NCBI GenBank assembly: GCA_041879295.1
Contig: CP047152.1
Span: forward strand, 1,183,501-1,247,500
Reading direction: 5' to 3'
Source of the DNA: Pseudomonas putida
GTDB lineage: Bacteria > Pseudomonadota > Gammaproteobacteria > Pseudomonadales > Pseudomonadaceae
Length of the DNA stretch: 64,000 nt
How positions within the stretch are numbered: position 1 is the first letter of the stretch; every line of letters starts with the position of its first letter. Position numbers and translations under genes: made by a program. Below are positions 38,676 through 47,209 of this stretch, piece after piece. A model generated the notes under the pieces. That model saw nothing but the letters and a program-made list of their open reading frames with translations. It did not search any database and was not told the origin of the DNA.

Positions 38676-38817
38676 GCAACAACGTGGCGTGGCGCCCTGT
38701 AGATACGCTGTGGGCGGTCGAGCTTTTCTGAGGTGGTCGGGGCTGAACCGCTTGGTCTTATCAAATGGTTCAAACCGCGACGCAGGCGGCGCTTTGCGTG
38801 GCACCGGCTGCGCCGGT

Positions 38818-38928
38818 GTTCGCGGGTGAACCCGCTCCTACAACGGCCTGTGCCAACAACCGATTTGTGTCCAACCGCCGATTTGCGTCCATCCCCGATC
38901 AGTGTAGGAGCGGGCTTGCCCGCGAAGA
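38818..38928. repeat. REP pair between convergent gspN and the ferric reductase gene
   Basis: TTCGCGGGTGAACCCGCTCC (about 38818-38838) faces TAGGAGCGGGCTTGCCCGCG (about 38905-38924). The remainder of 38676-38949 has no supported gene. Confidence 0.85.
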
Positions 38929-38949
38929 CGGCAGATCAGGCAATCACGA

Positions 38950-39711
38950 TCACTCGTCGTCGGCGGTCCCGTTGGCCCGCCAGTAGGCTGCAGCCTTTAG
39001 CGCGTCTTCCTTTACCCCTTTCTCCAGCAACAACGCCTTGGCCTGGCGAGTCAGGGCTTTCTCCAGCGCCACCCAGGCATACAGCTGGCCTTGCGGCAAG
39101 CTCAGGTTTCGCACCAGTGCCAACAAGTCTTCCTCTTGGCGACGTACCCAGATCACTTCCACCTGGGCCTTGCTTGGCAGCGGCTGGCGCTCCTGCTCGT
39201 CTTCTATCTGGATCACTGCCAGCACCTGGCGGCCGGCTGGCAACTCCTCCAGCCGACGGCCAATTGCCGGGATGGCAGTCTCATCGCCGATCAGCAGGTA
39301 GTTGTCGAAAATATCCGGTACCACCAGCGAGGCCCTTGGCCCGGCGATGTCCAGGGTTTGCCCGGGCGTGGCCTGTGCGGCCCAGGTAGAGGCAGGGCCG
39401 TCGCCGTGCAGCACGAAGTCGATGTCCAGCTCATTTGCCACCAGGTCGATGCGCCGTGGCGTGTACTCGCGCATGGTAGGCCGCGCGCCACCGTCCTTAC
39501 CCAGATTACGGGCCTCGATGGCCTGTTGTTGCTCCGGCGTTTCGGCGAACAGCAGCTTGATATGGTCGTCGCTGCCCATGCTGGTAAAGCCTTGCAGCTC
39601 GGCACCCCCCAAGGTGATGCGGCGCATGCGCGGGGTCAGCTCGGTGACCCGAAGTACCTGCAGACGGCGCTGGCGGATCTCATGGTTTACGCGGTGAACG
39701 GTGTCACTCAT
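38950..39711 (-). CDS. Siderophore-interacting protein / NADPH ferric-chelate reductase (YqjH-like)
   Basis: 253 aa flavoprotein expected to reduce ferric siderophores in the cytosol. FAD-binding barrel first (MREYTPRRIDL is the RxYT motif), then the NAD(P)H domain (LLIGDETAIPAIGRRLEELP). I chose ATG 39711, which overlaps the end of the PadR-type gene by 8 bases. E. coli pairs YqjH with regulator YqjI in the same way. Confidence 0.9.
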   Translation of the reverse strand: MSDTVHRVNHEIRQRRLQVLRVTELTPRMRRITLGGAELQGFTSMGSDDHIKLLFAETPEQQQAIEARNLGKDGGARPTMREYTPRRIDLVANELDIDFVLHGDGPASTWAAQATPGQTLDIAGPRASLVVPDIFDNYLLIGDETAIPAIGRRLEELPAGRQVLAVIQIEDEQERQPLPSKAQVEVIWVRRQEEDLLALVRNLSLPQGQLYAWVALEKALTRQAKALLLEKGVKEDALKAAAYWRANGTADDE

Positions 39712-40249
39712 TGGGCGTCTCCCTGAAAGGTTCGGTTGGCCCGGAGGCAATAGCCTTGGCGGCATGGTTGAGCAGGTCACGGACCCGTTCGATTTCTTCC
39801 GCGGTCCAGCGGCCGCTGTGCATGTGCAGTGCATGGCGCAGGTTGCCGACTGCTTCATGAATCTCTGGTGGGCGGTCGTGGCCGCGCAGGGCGCGTTTGC
39901 TGACCTCGATGCGCATGCGCACGCCATCCAGGGCTACCGCCTGATCCGCCAAGGCGCTGCGGCCGGCATCGGTGATGGCATACAGGCGTTTGCTGCCCTG
40001 CACCTGGCCGCTGATCAGCTCGGCTTCTTCAAGAAAGTTCAGCGTGGGGTAGATCACCCCGGGGCTTGGGCTGTAGCTGCCTTCGAACAGGTTTTCGATC
40101 TGGCGGATCAGGTCGTAACCGTGGCCGGGTTGCTCGGCCAGCAAGTCCAGCATCAGCAGCTTGAGGTCACCAGGGGCGAAGACCCGCGGGCCGCGTTCGC
40201 CACGGCCGGGGCGCCGCTCGAAGGGGTCATGAGGGTGATGTTCGCGCAT
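39704..40249 (-). CDS. PadR-family transcriptional regulator (YqjI-like)
   Basis: 181 aa. N-terminal winged helix (LKLLMLDLLAEQPGHGYDLI, SPSPGVIYPTLNFLEEAELI) and a C-terminal dimerisation helix. The His/Arg-rich N-terminus (MREHHPHDPFERRPGRGERG) recalls the metal-binding tail of YqjI, a nickel/iron-responsive repressor. Its stop overlaps the reductase gene by 8 bases, so the two are co-translated. Two perfect palindromes sit on its own promoter, suggesting autorepression. Confidence 0.88.
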   Translation of the reverse strand: MREHHPHDPFERRPGRGERGPRVFAPGDLKLLMLDLLAEQPGHGYDLIRQIENLFEGSYSPSPGVIYPTLNFLEEAELISGQVQGSKRLYAITDAGRSALADQAVALDGVRMRIEVSKRALRGHDRPPEIHEAVGNLRHALHMHSGRWTAEEIERVRDLLNHAAKAIASGPTEPFRETPNE

Positions 40250-40271
40250 AAGGATAGGGCTCTGTCGTTTG

Positions 40272-40313
40272 CGATATATCGTAAGATATTACTCAAGATA
40301 TATCTAATGACAA
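40272..40313 (-). promoter_or_regulatory. Promoter with two operator palindromes for the PadR-reductase operon
   Basis: Minus strand: TTGTCA (40308-40313), 16-base spacer, TAATAT (40286-40291). Palindrome AGATATATCT (40296-40305) lies in the spacer and CGATATATCG (40272-40281) at the expected start site. Their centres are 24 bp apart. Confidence 0.65.
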
Positions 40314-40325
40314 GCCTTTAAATGC

Positions 40326-40340
40326 TGATGATTATCATCT
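40326..40340 (-). promoter_or_regulatory. Fur-box-like sequence
   Basis: TGATGATTATCATCT resembles a 7-1-7 Fur site (about 11 of 14 positions by eye). It lies just upstream of the PadR promoter and overlaps the stop region of the PBP gene. Confidence 0.4.
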
Positions 40341-43300
40341 ACTCAGTCGATGTGTTACCTGTCGGCGGCGGTGTGTGCAGGGCAACCTGTGGCGGTTTGC
40401 ACTCATTCGGGTTGCCTGGCTGCAGGTATGGCATGAGGATCGGTGCCATGCCCTTGAGCACCTGCACCGGCAGCGCCGAGGTAAATTTGAACGCTTCTGC
40501 CGTGCGACCCGGCACGAAGGCGGTCAGCGTGCCGAAGTGGTTGTCGCCGAGGAAGAACACGAAGGTGGCGGTGCGGTTCAGCGAGCGCGAACCGATCAGC
40601 CGGCCGCCGGCGCCGAAGCTTTCGATTCGGTTGTCACCGGTACCGGTCTTGCCGCCCATCACCAGTGGCGTGCCGTCCTGTAGCTTGAAGCTGCCGGAAA
40701 TACGCCGCGCGGTACCTGCGTCGACCACTTGCGACATGGCGCCTTTGAGCGCACGTGCCACTTCGACCGGCAGAATTCGCACGCCCCGGTCCGGGTCTGT
40801 GATCAACTTGGTCTCGTAGGGTGTATTGGCTGCAAAGTGCAGGGTATCGATGCGCAGGGTTGGTAGGCGAATGCCGTCGTTCTGGATGATCCCGACCAGT
40901 TCCGAGAGGGCAGCGGGGCGATCGCCGGAGCTGCCGATGGCGGTGGCCAATGAGGGCACCAGGTGGTCGAATGGATAGCCCACGCGTTTCCAGCGCTGGT
41001 GGATATCGAGGAAGGCTTCGATTTCGACCATGGTGCGGATACGGCTGTCTCGGGCGCTCTGGTGGCGGCTCTTGAACAGCCAGCCATATACCTCCTGGCG
41101 CTCGAAACGGCTGGCATTGACCATCTCGGTCAGTGTCGAGCTTGGGTGCTTCAGCAGGTAGCCAAGCAGCCAAAGGTCCAGCGGGTGAACCTTGGCGATG
41201 TAACCTTGGTCGGGCAGGTCGTACTTGCCTGGGCCGTAAGCAGCGTACATCTCTGACAGACGGCCATCGGTCAGTTTGCCCAACACTTTCTTGTTACCGT
41301 TGAGGTGGGCACGCACGAATGCGTTGAACGTTTCCTGGCCTGCCTCGGGGAACAGGTAGCGGTGTACTGCCGCTAACCGCTGTGGGGTCACGCGCATGCT
41401 GTCGAGGAACGTGTCCAGGCGTTGTTGCGAGGTTTTACGCTGGTACTTCTTCCAGAAGCGCATCAGGTACTTGGTGCCCTCCTTGTCGGCGAAGCGCGCA
41501 AGGTACTCCTGACGGCGCGGGTCGGTGTCGTCCTTGAGCAGCGCCACGCGGTTGTACGGCTGCTGGTAAGTCACGTAGCGCACAAGGTCGCGCATCAGGC
41601 GGATGAACGGCAGGTTGATCGATTCGCGCAGTGCGTCTTTGAGTGTCGGGTTGCGGTTGTTGTCTTCCTTGCGGAAGTTGTTGAACACATGCATCCCGCC
41701 GCCAGTGAAGAACGCTTCGCCGGTGTTGGCCGAGTACTTGCGTTCCAGCGCGGCGTCGAGCATGGCGTCCAGGCTCTGGTTTTTGCTGTTCTGTGCCAGC
41801 CATTCCAGCGACCATTGCGTGATGCGGTCGAGTTCGGCCACTTCGACCTTCTTCAGATCGGCGGCAGGTTTGCCCGCGTACTTGTCGTGCAGCTCGGCGA
41901 TAATTTCCAGATAGGTGGTCAGTACCCGCAGCTTGGCGGTTGAGCCCAGTTCCAGCTTGCTGCCTTCATTGATGTCGAAGGGCTGGTTGGTGCTGTCGGT
42001 CTGCACCCGTACCCGCGAGCCATCGGCGGTGCGCTCGAACAAGGTGAAGCTGTAGCTCACCTGGTCGGTGGTCTTGGCAGTGAGTAGCCGCTCGCCGATC
42101 AGGCCGATCTGTGCGGCAAACTCTGGGTCGGCAAGGTTTTTCAGGTACTGGCTGACCTGCAGTTGCAGGTCGGCCTGCAAGGTACTGGTGGCTGACAGGT
42201 CAAGGCGGTCAAGGTCGTACAGCGGGCGGTTGAGCATGGCCGACAGGCGGTTGCGTGCCAGGCTGATGCCCTTGTTGGTGATGATCGGTACGATGGTTGG
42301 CTGCGCTACCCAGTCGCGGTACACCGCCTTGCTGGCCAGCGCGGCATCGGCCAGCGGCTGATTGATGACCTTGTTGGCGGCAAGCACGCGAATGTGCGAG
42401 TCGGTGAGTTCGGCCAACTCGACCCGGCCCTTGGACAAGTAATACGAGGGGCGGCGCTGGGCAATCATCAGCGACAGTACCTGGCGCAGGGCCAGGCCGC
42501 GCGCGGCCATGCTCTCGGGGTCGGTGGCGGTGGCGTTCAGGGCCTGGTTGACCTGGTCGAAGTCGGCGCCGTACCACACCCGCAGGCCCTCGGCCATGCC
42601 ATGTACCTCACCATGCCCAGGCACGGCCGACAGCGGTACGCTGTTGAGGTAGTCGCGCACGATGCGCTGGCGTGCCTCTGTGGTGTCGGGGCCGCCCTGA
42701 TAGGCACGTACGCTGGCAGAAATCATCTGCCGGATCTTCTCCGCGCCCGACACCGTCAGGCCATCGGGTGAGTGGCGATATTTCTCCAGCTGTGTGGCCA
42801 GGGTGCTGCCGCCGGCAGACTGGCCGGGCAGGGCCAGGTACTTGGCGACCTGGCTGTAGGCGGCCTTGGCAAAGCGTGGCCAGTCCACGGCCGGGTTGTT
42901 ACGTGGTTCGTTGGTATCCAACAGGTCGCGGTTCTCGATGAACAGCAAGCTGTTGACCATCACGGGAGGAATCGCCGCAAAGTCCGGGTACAGGTGCTGG
43001 GGGTAGTTGTACTGGTACAGCGTGTCGCCGCGGCAGTCGGTGATCGACAGGCCGGCCTGGATCTTCTCGATATAGGGAGCGAACAGCCCATGTTCGACGT
43101 AGTTCATCAGTGCGGGAGAGAACTTCACCTGTTCGCTGATGAGGTAGTCGCGCTTGAGCAGGCGTGGCAGGAATTCACCCAGGGCGCTATAGCCCAGGCG
43201 TTTGTCGAACGGCCCATCGCCGGGGTAGATGATGGCGTCGCTGGGACCAGGTTGCAGCGAGTAGGTCAGTGTACCGGCCAGTTTGCTGAACTCGCGCGAT

Positions 43301-43488
43301 TGCAGTTCGGAGGTGCGGAACTCGTCGTACGCGGCAACGGCGATAGCTACCAGTGCCACCAGCAGGGTGAGGAGGATCAGCCACCACCATAGCCGACGCT
43401 GACGGGGGGATTCAGGTTGTGGCGTCTCGGCCGGAGGTATCTCGGGTGCTTCCGTTCTGCTGGGTTCCGATTGCCACAGTGCGCCCAT
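40339..43488 (-). CDS. Penicillin-binding protein with transglycosylase and transpeptidase domains
   Basis: 1,049 aa, type II membrane protein: Pro-rich cytosolic tail, helix at about 33-53 (LWWWLILLTLLVALVAIAVA), then a GT51 domain (about 180-400) and a transpeptidase domain (about 500-1000). GT51 motifs are divergent: FIENRDLLD in place of EDxxFxxHxG, and GGSTLATQLEKYRHS in place of GASTITQQ. Transpeptidase motifs are STAK (nucleophile Ser516) and KTGTGDN (about residue 947). The large insert around 560-800 is unusual for class A PBPs. It is a separate subfamily rather than PBP1a/1b. Confidence 0.85.
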   Translation of the reverse strand: MGALWQSEPSRTEAPEIPPAETPQPESPRQRRLWWWLILLTLLVALVAIAVAAYDEFRTSELQSREFSKLAGTLTYSLQPGPSDAIIYPGDGPFDKRLGYSALGEFLPRLLKRDYLISEQVKFSPALMNYVEHGLFAPYIEKIQAGLSITDCRGDTLYQYNYPQHLYPDFAAIPPVMVNSLLFIENRDLLDTNEPRNNPAVDWPRFAKAAYSQVAKYLALPGQSAGGSTLATQLEKYRHSPDGLTVSGAEKIRQMISASVRAYQGGPDTTEARQRIVRDYLNSVPLSAVPGHGEVHGMAEGLRVWYGADFDQVNQALNATATDPESMAARGLALRQVLSLMIAQRRPSYYLSKGRVELAELTDSHIRVLAANKVINQPLADAALASKAVYRDWVAQPTIVPIITNKGISLARNRLSAMLNRPLYDLDRLDLSATSTLQADLQLQVSQYLKNLADPEFAAQIGLIGERLLTAKTTDQVSYSFTLFERTADGSRVRVQTDSTNQPFDINEGSKLELGSTAKLRVLTTYLEIIAELHDKYAGKPAADLKKVEVAELDRITQWSLEWLAQNSKNQSLDAMLDAALERKYSANTGEAFFTGGGMHVFNNFRKEDNNRNPTLKDALRESINLPFIRLMRDLVRYVTYQQPYNRVALLKDDTDPRRQEYLARFADKEGTKYLMRFWKKYQRKTSQQRLDTFLDSMRVTPQRLAAVHRYLFPEAGQETFNAFVRAHLNGNKKVLGKLTDGRLSEMYAAYGPGKYDLPDQGYIAKVHPLDLWLLGYLLKHPSSTLTEMVNASRFERQEVYGWLFKSRHQSARDSRIRTMVEIEAFLDIHQRWKRVGYPFDHLVPSLATAIGSSGDRPAALSELVGIIQNDGIRLPTLRIDTLHFAANTPYETKLITDPDRGVRILPVEVARALKGAMSQVVDAGTARRISGSFKLQDGTPLVMGGKTGTGDNRIESFGAGGRLIGSRSLNRTATFVFFLGDNHFGTLTAFVPGRTAEAFKFTSALPVQVLKGMAPILMPYLQPGNPNECKPPQVALHTPPPTGNTSTE

Positions 43489-43880
43489 AGTCTTCTATCC
43501 GGCCAGGTGTTTTCGTCTTGCTTGTCTGAAGCTTAGACGTTGAGTGGATAGGGTGAAAAATTTGTAAGAAGAAGGGAAAAGTGGCGTAGGGCTATGCGGC
43601 TTTGGTGTGGGTTTCCTCAACGGACGATGTTGCTATGGTGCCTTGGCGATTTTTGGGGGGGCGCAGCGGCCCCAGAGTTCTAGCCAAATTTCTGCATATA
43701 TACAGTGAAAACTCCTACAACGGTCTTCCTATACTGCTGGCCCCCTTCGCCCTGCCGGGCGCTCTAGTCCGGCACATGGGCCGGCTCACAAGGCCGGCCT
43801 GGCAAGCCAACGCCACGCCTATCGGCATGGTCGCGGCTGCACGGAGGTCAAATCCAATAACAAAATGAGGTTGTATTGCT
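43489..43880. other. Divergent intergenic region upstream of PBP and permease genes
   Basis: No supported ORF. A possible permease promoter has TATACT at 43729-43734 without a convincing -35. A leader of about 145 bases would then contain the hairpin GGCCGGC-TCACAA(G)-GCCGGCC near 43785-43805. TGAGGT lies about 9 bases before the permease ATG. Confidence 0.4.
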
Positions 43881-45299
43881 ATGCCAGTCGGCAACCACTC
43901 TGCCCACGGCCAGGCCACTGAAGGCGGCCCGCTCAAGCGTGAACTGGGCGAACGGCACATCCGCCTGATGGCGCTGGGCGCCTGTATCGGTGTCGGTCTT
44001 TTCCTCGGTTCGGCCAAGGCGATCGAAATGGCCGGCCCGGCCATCATGTTGTCCTACATCATCGGTGGCCTGGCCATCCTGGTGATCATGCGCGCGCTTG
44101 GTGAAATGGCCGTGCACAACCCTGTCGCCGGCTCTTTCAGCCGTTATGCCCAGGATTACCTCGGCCCATTGGCGGGCTTCCTGACCGGCTGGAACTACTG
44201 GTTCCTGTGGCTGGTGACCTGTGTTGCCGAAATTACTGCAGTGGCCATCTACATGGGCATCTGGTTCCCCGACGTACCGCGCTGGATCTGGGCCCTGGCG
44301 GCGCTGGGCAGCATGGGCGCGGTCAACCTGGTGGCGGTGAAGGCTTTTGGTGAGTTCGAGTTCTGGTTCGCGCTGATCAAGATCGTCACCATCATCGCCA
44401 TGGTTCTTGGCGGCATCGGCATCATTGCCTTCGGCTTTGGCAATGACAGTGTCGCAGTCGGTATCTCCAACCTGTGGAGCAACGGCGGGTTCATGCCCAA
44501 TGGTGTGACTGGCGTGCTGATGTCGCTGCAGATGGTGATGTTCGCCTACCTGGGCGTGGAAATGATCGGCCTCACCGCAGGTGAAGCACGCAACCCGCAA
44601 AAGACCATTCCGCAGGCCATCGGCTCGGTGTTCTGGCGCATCCTGCTGTTCTACGTCGGCGCGTTGTTCGTGATCCTGTCGATTTATCCGTGGAGCGAAA
44701 TCGGCAGTCAGGGCAGCCCGTTCGTCATGACCTTCGAGCGTCTCGGCATCAAGACCGCCGCCGGCATCATCAACTTCGTGGTCATCACAGCGGCGCTTTC
44801 GTCGTGCAACGGCGGCATCTTCAGCACCGGGCGCATGCTCTATAGCCTGGCGCAGAACGGCCAGGCCCCGGCGGCCTTCGCCCGTACCTCGAAGAACGGC
44901 GTGCCACGCAATGCGCTGCTGCTGTCGATCGGCGCGTTGCTGTTGGGCGTGCTGGCCAACTACCTGGTGCCTGAAAAGGTCTTCGTCTGGGTAACCTCGA
45001 TCGCCACCTTCGGTGCGATCTGGACCTGGGTGATGATCTTGCTGGCACAGCTGAAGTTCCGCGCCGGCCTTACCACTGCCGAGCGCAAGGCACTGAAGTA
45101 CCGCATGTGGCTGTGGCCGCTGAGCTCGTATCTGGCGCTGGCCTTCCTGGTGCTGGTGGTCGGGCTGATGGCGTACTTCGAGGATACGCGTGTGGCCCTG
45201 TACATCGGCCCGGCGTTCCTGGTGCTGCTGACGGTGCTGTATTACACGCTCCGCCTGGCGCCGAAAGACGCACAAGGTGCGACGAGTACCGCCTCCTGA
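43881..45299 (+). CDS. APC-family amino-acid permease
   Basis: 472 aa, 12 predicted helices. The cytosolic N-terminus KRELGERHIRLMALGACIGV then GLFLGSAKAI is the amino-acid transporter signature (helix 1 with the GxG break); ITAALSSCNGGIFSTGRMLY marks helix 8. The ProY/GabP/AnsP branch is likely, so proline or a related neutral amino acid is a reasonable guess for the substrate; it is not proven by sequence. Monocistronic. Confidence 0.88.
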   Translation: MPVGNHSAHGQATEGGPLKRELGERHIRLMALGACIGVGLFLGSAKAIEMAGPAIMLSYIIGGLAILVIMRALGEMAVHNPVAGSFSRYAQDYLGPLAGFLTGWNYWFLWLVTCVAEITAVAIYMGIWFPDVPRWIWALAALGSMGAVNLVAVKAFGEFEFWFALIKIVTIIAMVLGGIGIIAFGFGNDSVAVGISNLWSNGGFMPNGVTGVLMSLQMVMFAYLGVEMIGLTAGEARNPQKTIPQAIGSVFWRILLFYVGALFVILSIYPWSEIGSQGSPFVMTFERLGIKTAAGIINFVVITAALSSCNGGIFSTGRMLYSLAQNGQAPAAFARTSKNGVPRNALLLSIGALLLGVLANYLVPEKVFVWVTSIATFGAIWTWVMILLAQLKFRAGLTTAERKALKYRMWLWPLSSYLALAFLVLVVGLMAYFEDTRVALYIGPAFLVLLTVLYYTLRLAPKDAQGATSTAS

Positions 45300-45306
45300 T
45301 CTGACG

Positions 45307-45327
45307 TGGGGCCGCTTTGCGGCCCCA
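45307..45327. terminator. Hairpin between convergent permease and GltS-like genes
   Basis: TGGGGCCGC, TTT loop, GCGGCCCCA: a 9-bp perfect stem without a T-run on either side. Position suggests bidirectional 3'-end formation. Confidence 0.55.
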
Positions 45328-45335
45328 GCGTTCCG

Positions 45336-46955
45336 TCAGGCCGCCACTTCGCTGTGCGGCTCGAAACTGTCCGCCCGGGCCAGTTGCCACATCCGCGAAT
45401 AGAACTGCCCGTCCACCTCGCCGGTCAGCAACTCACCTGGCTTCAAGAACACATGCATCTGCGAGAACAGCTTGATCTCGGTGGCCGAAATGCGCCGCAC
45501 CAGGTGCTTGGCCTCCAGTTGAGCCGGGTGCTCCAGGCCTGCCGCCGCGAGCATTTCCGCCAAGGCACGCAACGTGTTGTGATGGAAGTTCAGCACCCGC
45601 TGGGCTTTGTCGGGCACCACCAGCGCACGCTGGCGCAGCGGATCTTGCGTGGCCACGCCGGTCGGGCACTTGTTGGTGTGGCAGCTTTGCGACTGGATGC
45701 AGCCGATGGCGAACATGAAGCCGCGTGCCGAGTTGGCCCAGTCGGCGCCAATGGCCAGCACGCTGGCGATGTCGAAGGCGCTGACAATCTTGCCGCTGGC
45801 GCCCAGCTTGATTTTGTCGCGCAGGTTCAGGCCGACCAGGGTGTTGTGCACGAACAGCAGGCCTTCACGTAGTGGCACCCCGATATGGTCGGTGAACTCC
45901 ACAGGCGCTGCGCCGGTGCCGCCTTCCTTGCCATCGACGACGATGAAGTCGGGCAGGATGCCGGTTTCCAGCATGGCCTTGGCGATGCCCATGAATTCCC
46001 ACGGGTGACCCAGGCAGAACTTGAAACCCACCGGCTTGCCGCCGGACAGTTCACGCAACTGGGCGATGAACTGCATCATTTCGATCGGTGTCGAGAAGGC
46101 GCTGTGGCGCGACGGGGAGATGCAATCCTCGCCCATCAGCACGCCACGGGTTTCGGCAATTTCCTGGGTAACCTTGTGTTTGGGCAATATGCCGCCGTGG
46201 CCGGGCTTGGCGCCCTGGCTCATCTTGATCTCGATCATGCGCACCTGAGGGCTGCGCGCCTGGGCGGCGAAGCGTTCGGGATCGAAGCGCCCATCCGGCG
46301 TGCGGCACCCGAAGTAGCCGCTGCCCAGTTCCCACACCAGGTCACCGCCGTGCTCGCGATGGTAAGGGCTGATGCTGCCCTCGCCGGTGTCGTGGTGGAA
46401 GTTGCCCAGCTTGGCGCCCTGGTTGAGCGCACGGATGGCATTGGCACTTAGCGAGCCGAAACTCATGGCCGAAATGTTGAAGATCGAGGCCGAATACGGC
46501 TGGCTGCACTGCGGCCCACCAACGATAACGCGGAAGCTGGCCGGATCGGCCAGCGGTGCCGGGCGCATCGAGTGGCCGATAAACTCGAAACCGGATTCAT
46601 ATACGTCGATCAGGGTGCCGAAAGGTTTGTCCGAGGCTTCGTTCTTCGCCCGGGCATACACCAGCGAGCGTTGGGCGCGGGAGAATGGCAGGGCATCGCT
46701 GTCGGACTCCAGCAGGTACTGGCGGATTTCCGGGCGAATGGCCTCGACCAGATAGCGGATGTTGCCAAGAACCGGGTAGTTGCGGCGTACGGCGTGGCGC
46801 TGCTGCAGCAGGTCGAACAGGCCGACCAGGCTGAGGATGCCAGTGGTCAGGGTGAACGGCCACAACCATTCGTGGTGGCTGAAGGGGAGGCTCGCCAGGG
46901 TGAACAGCACACAGGCGGCGAAGAAGGCATAACGACTGAGAAGTGACAGGCTCAT
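45336..46955 (-). CDS. FMN-binding glutamate-synthase-like protein, membrane-anchored
   Basis: 539 aa. One or two N-terminal hydrophobic segments (YAFFAACVLFTLASLPF, LTTGILSLVGLF), then the GltB-type FMN domain. Evidence includes NISAMSFGSLSANAIRALNQ, HDTGEGSISPYH, KMSQGAKPGHGGILP and VVDGKEGGTGAAP. A 3Fe-4S cysteine motif is present in CIQSQSCHTNKCPTGVATQ. There is no glutaminase domain and no adjacent small subunit, so it is not a normal glutamate synthase; relatives are stand-alone and of uncertain reaction. ATG 46955 has AAGGA 6 bases upstream. Confidence 0.85.
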   Translation of the reverse strand: MSLSLLSRYAFFAACVLFTLASLPFSHHEWLWPFTLTTGILSLVGLFDLLQQRHAVRRNYPVLGNIRYLVEAIRPEIRQYLLESDSDALPFSRAQRSLVYARAKNEASDKPFGTLIDVYESGFEFIGHSMRPAPLADPASFRVIVGGPQCSQPYSASIFNISAMSFGSLSANAIRALNQGAKLGNFHHDTGEGSISPYHREHGGDLVWELGSGYFGCRTPDGRFDPERFAAQARSPQVRMIEIKMSQGAKPGHGGILPKHKVTQEIAETRGVLMGEDCISPSRHSAFSTPIEMMQFIAQLRELSGGKPVGFKFCLGHPWEFMGIAKAMLETGILPDFIVVDGKEGGTGAAPVEFTDHIGVPLREGLLFVHNTLVGLNLRDKIKLGASGKIVSAFDIASVLAIGADWANSARGFMFAIGCIQSQSCHTNKCPTGVATQDPLRQRALVVPDKAQRVLNFHHNTLRALAEMLAAAGLEHPAQLEAKHLVRRISATEIKLFSQMHVFLKPGELLTGEVDGQFYSRMWQLARADSFEPHSEVAA

Positions 46956-47100
46956 ACAGGGTCCTTGCGATGGCTCGGTCAGGCTCAGGGCCTGGGGGCA
47001 AACCCCGACCATAGCCAAGTTGCCGGGCCCTGCAAAATAAAATCGGGGTAGCGCAAATCATTCTCGACCCGAGCCAAATTGCCTGGGCGCAACGCCAACC

Positions 47101-47209
47101 GCTGTAGGAGCGGGTTTACCGGCGAAGGGTCGGGCCTGCCGGGCAATCTCCACCCGCCGTTCACCGTTGCCGCCGCTACCATATTTGCGGGTAAACCCGC
47201 TCCTACAGG
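47101..47209. repeat. REP pair with conserved spacer, overlapping the lhr stop
   Basis: TAGGAGCGGGTTTACCGGCG (about 47104-47123) faces TTTGCGGGTAAACCCGCTCC (about 47185-47204). The spacer shares GGGCCTGC.GG and CCGTTCACCGTTGCCG with 1382-1431. The lhr stop codon lies inside the right copy. The rest of 46956-47202 has no gene. Confidence 0.85.
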
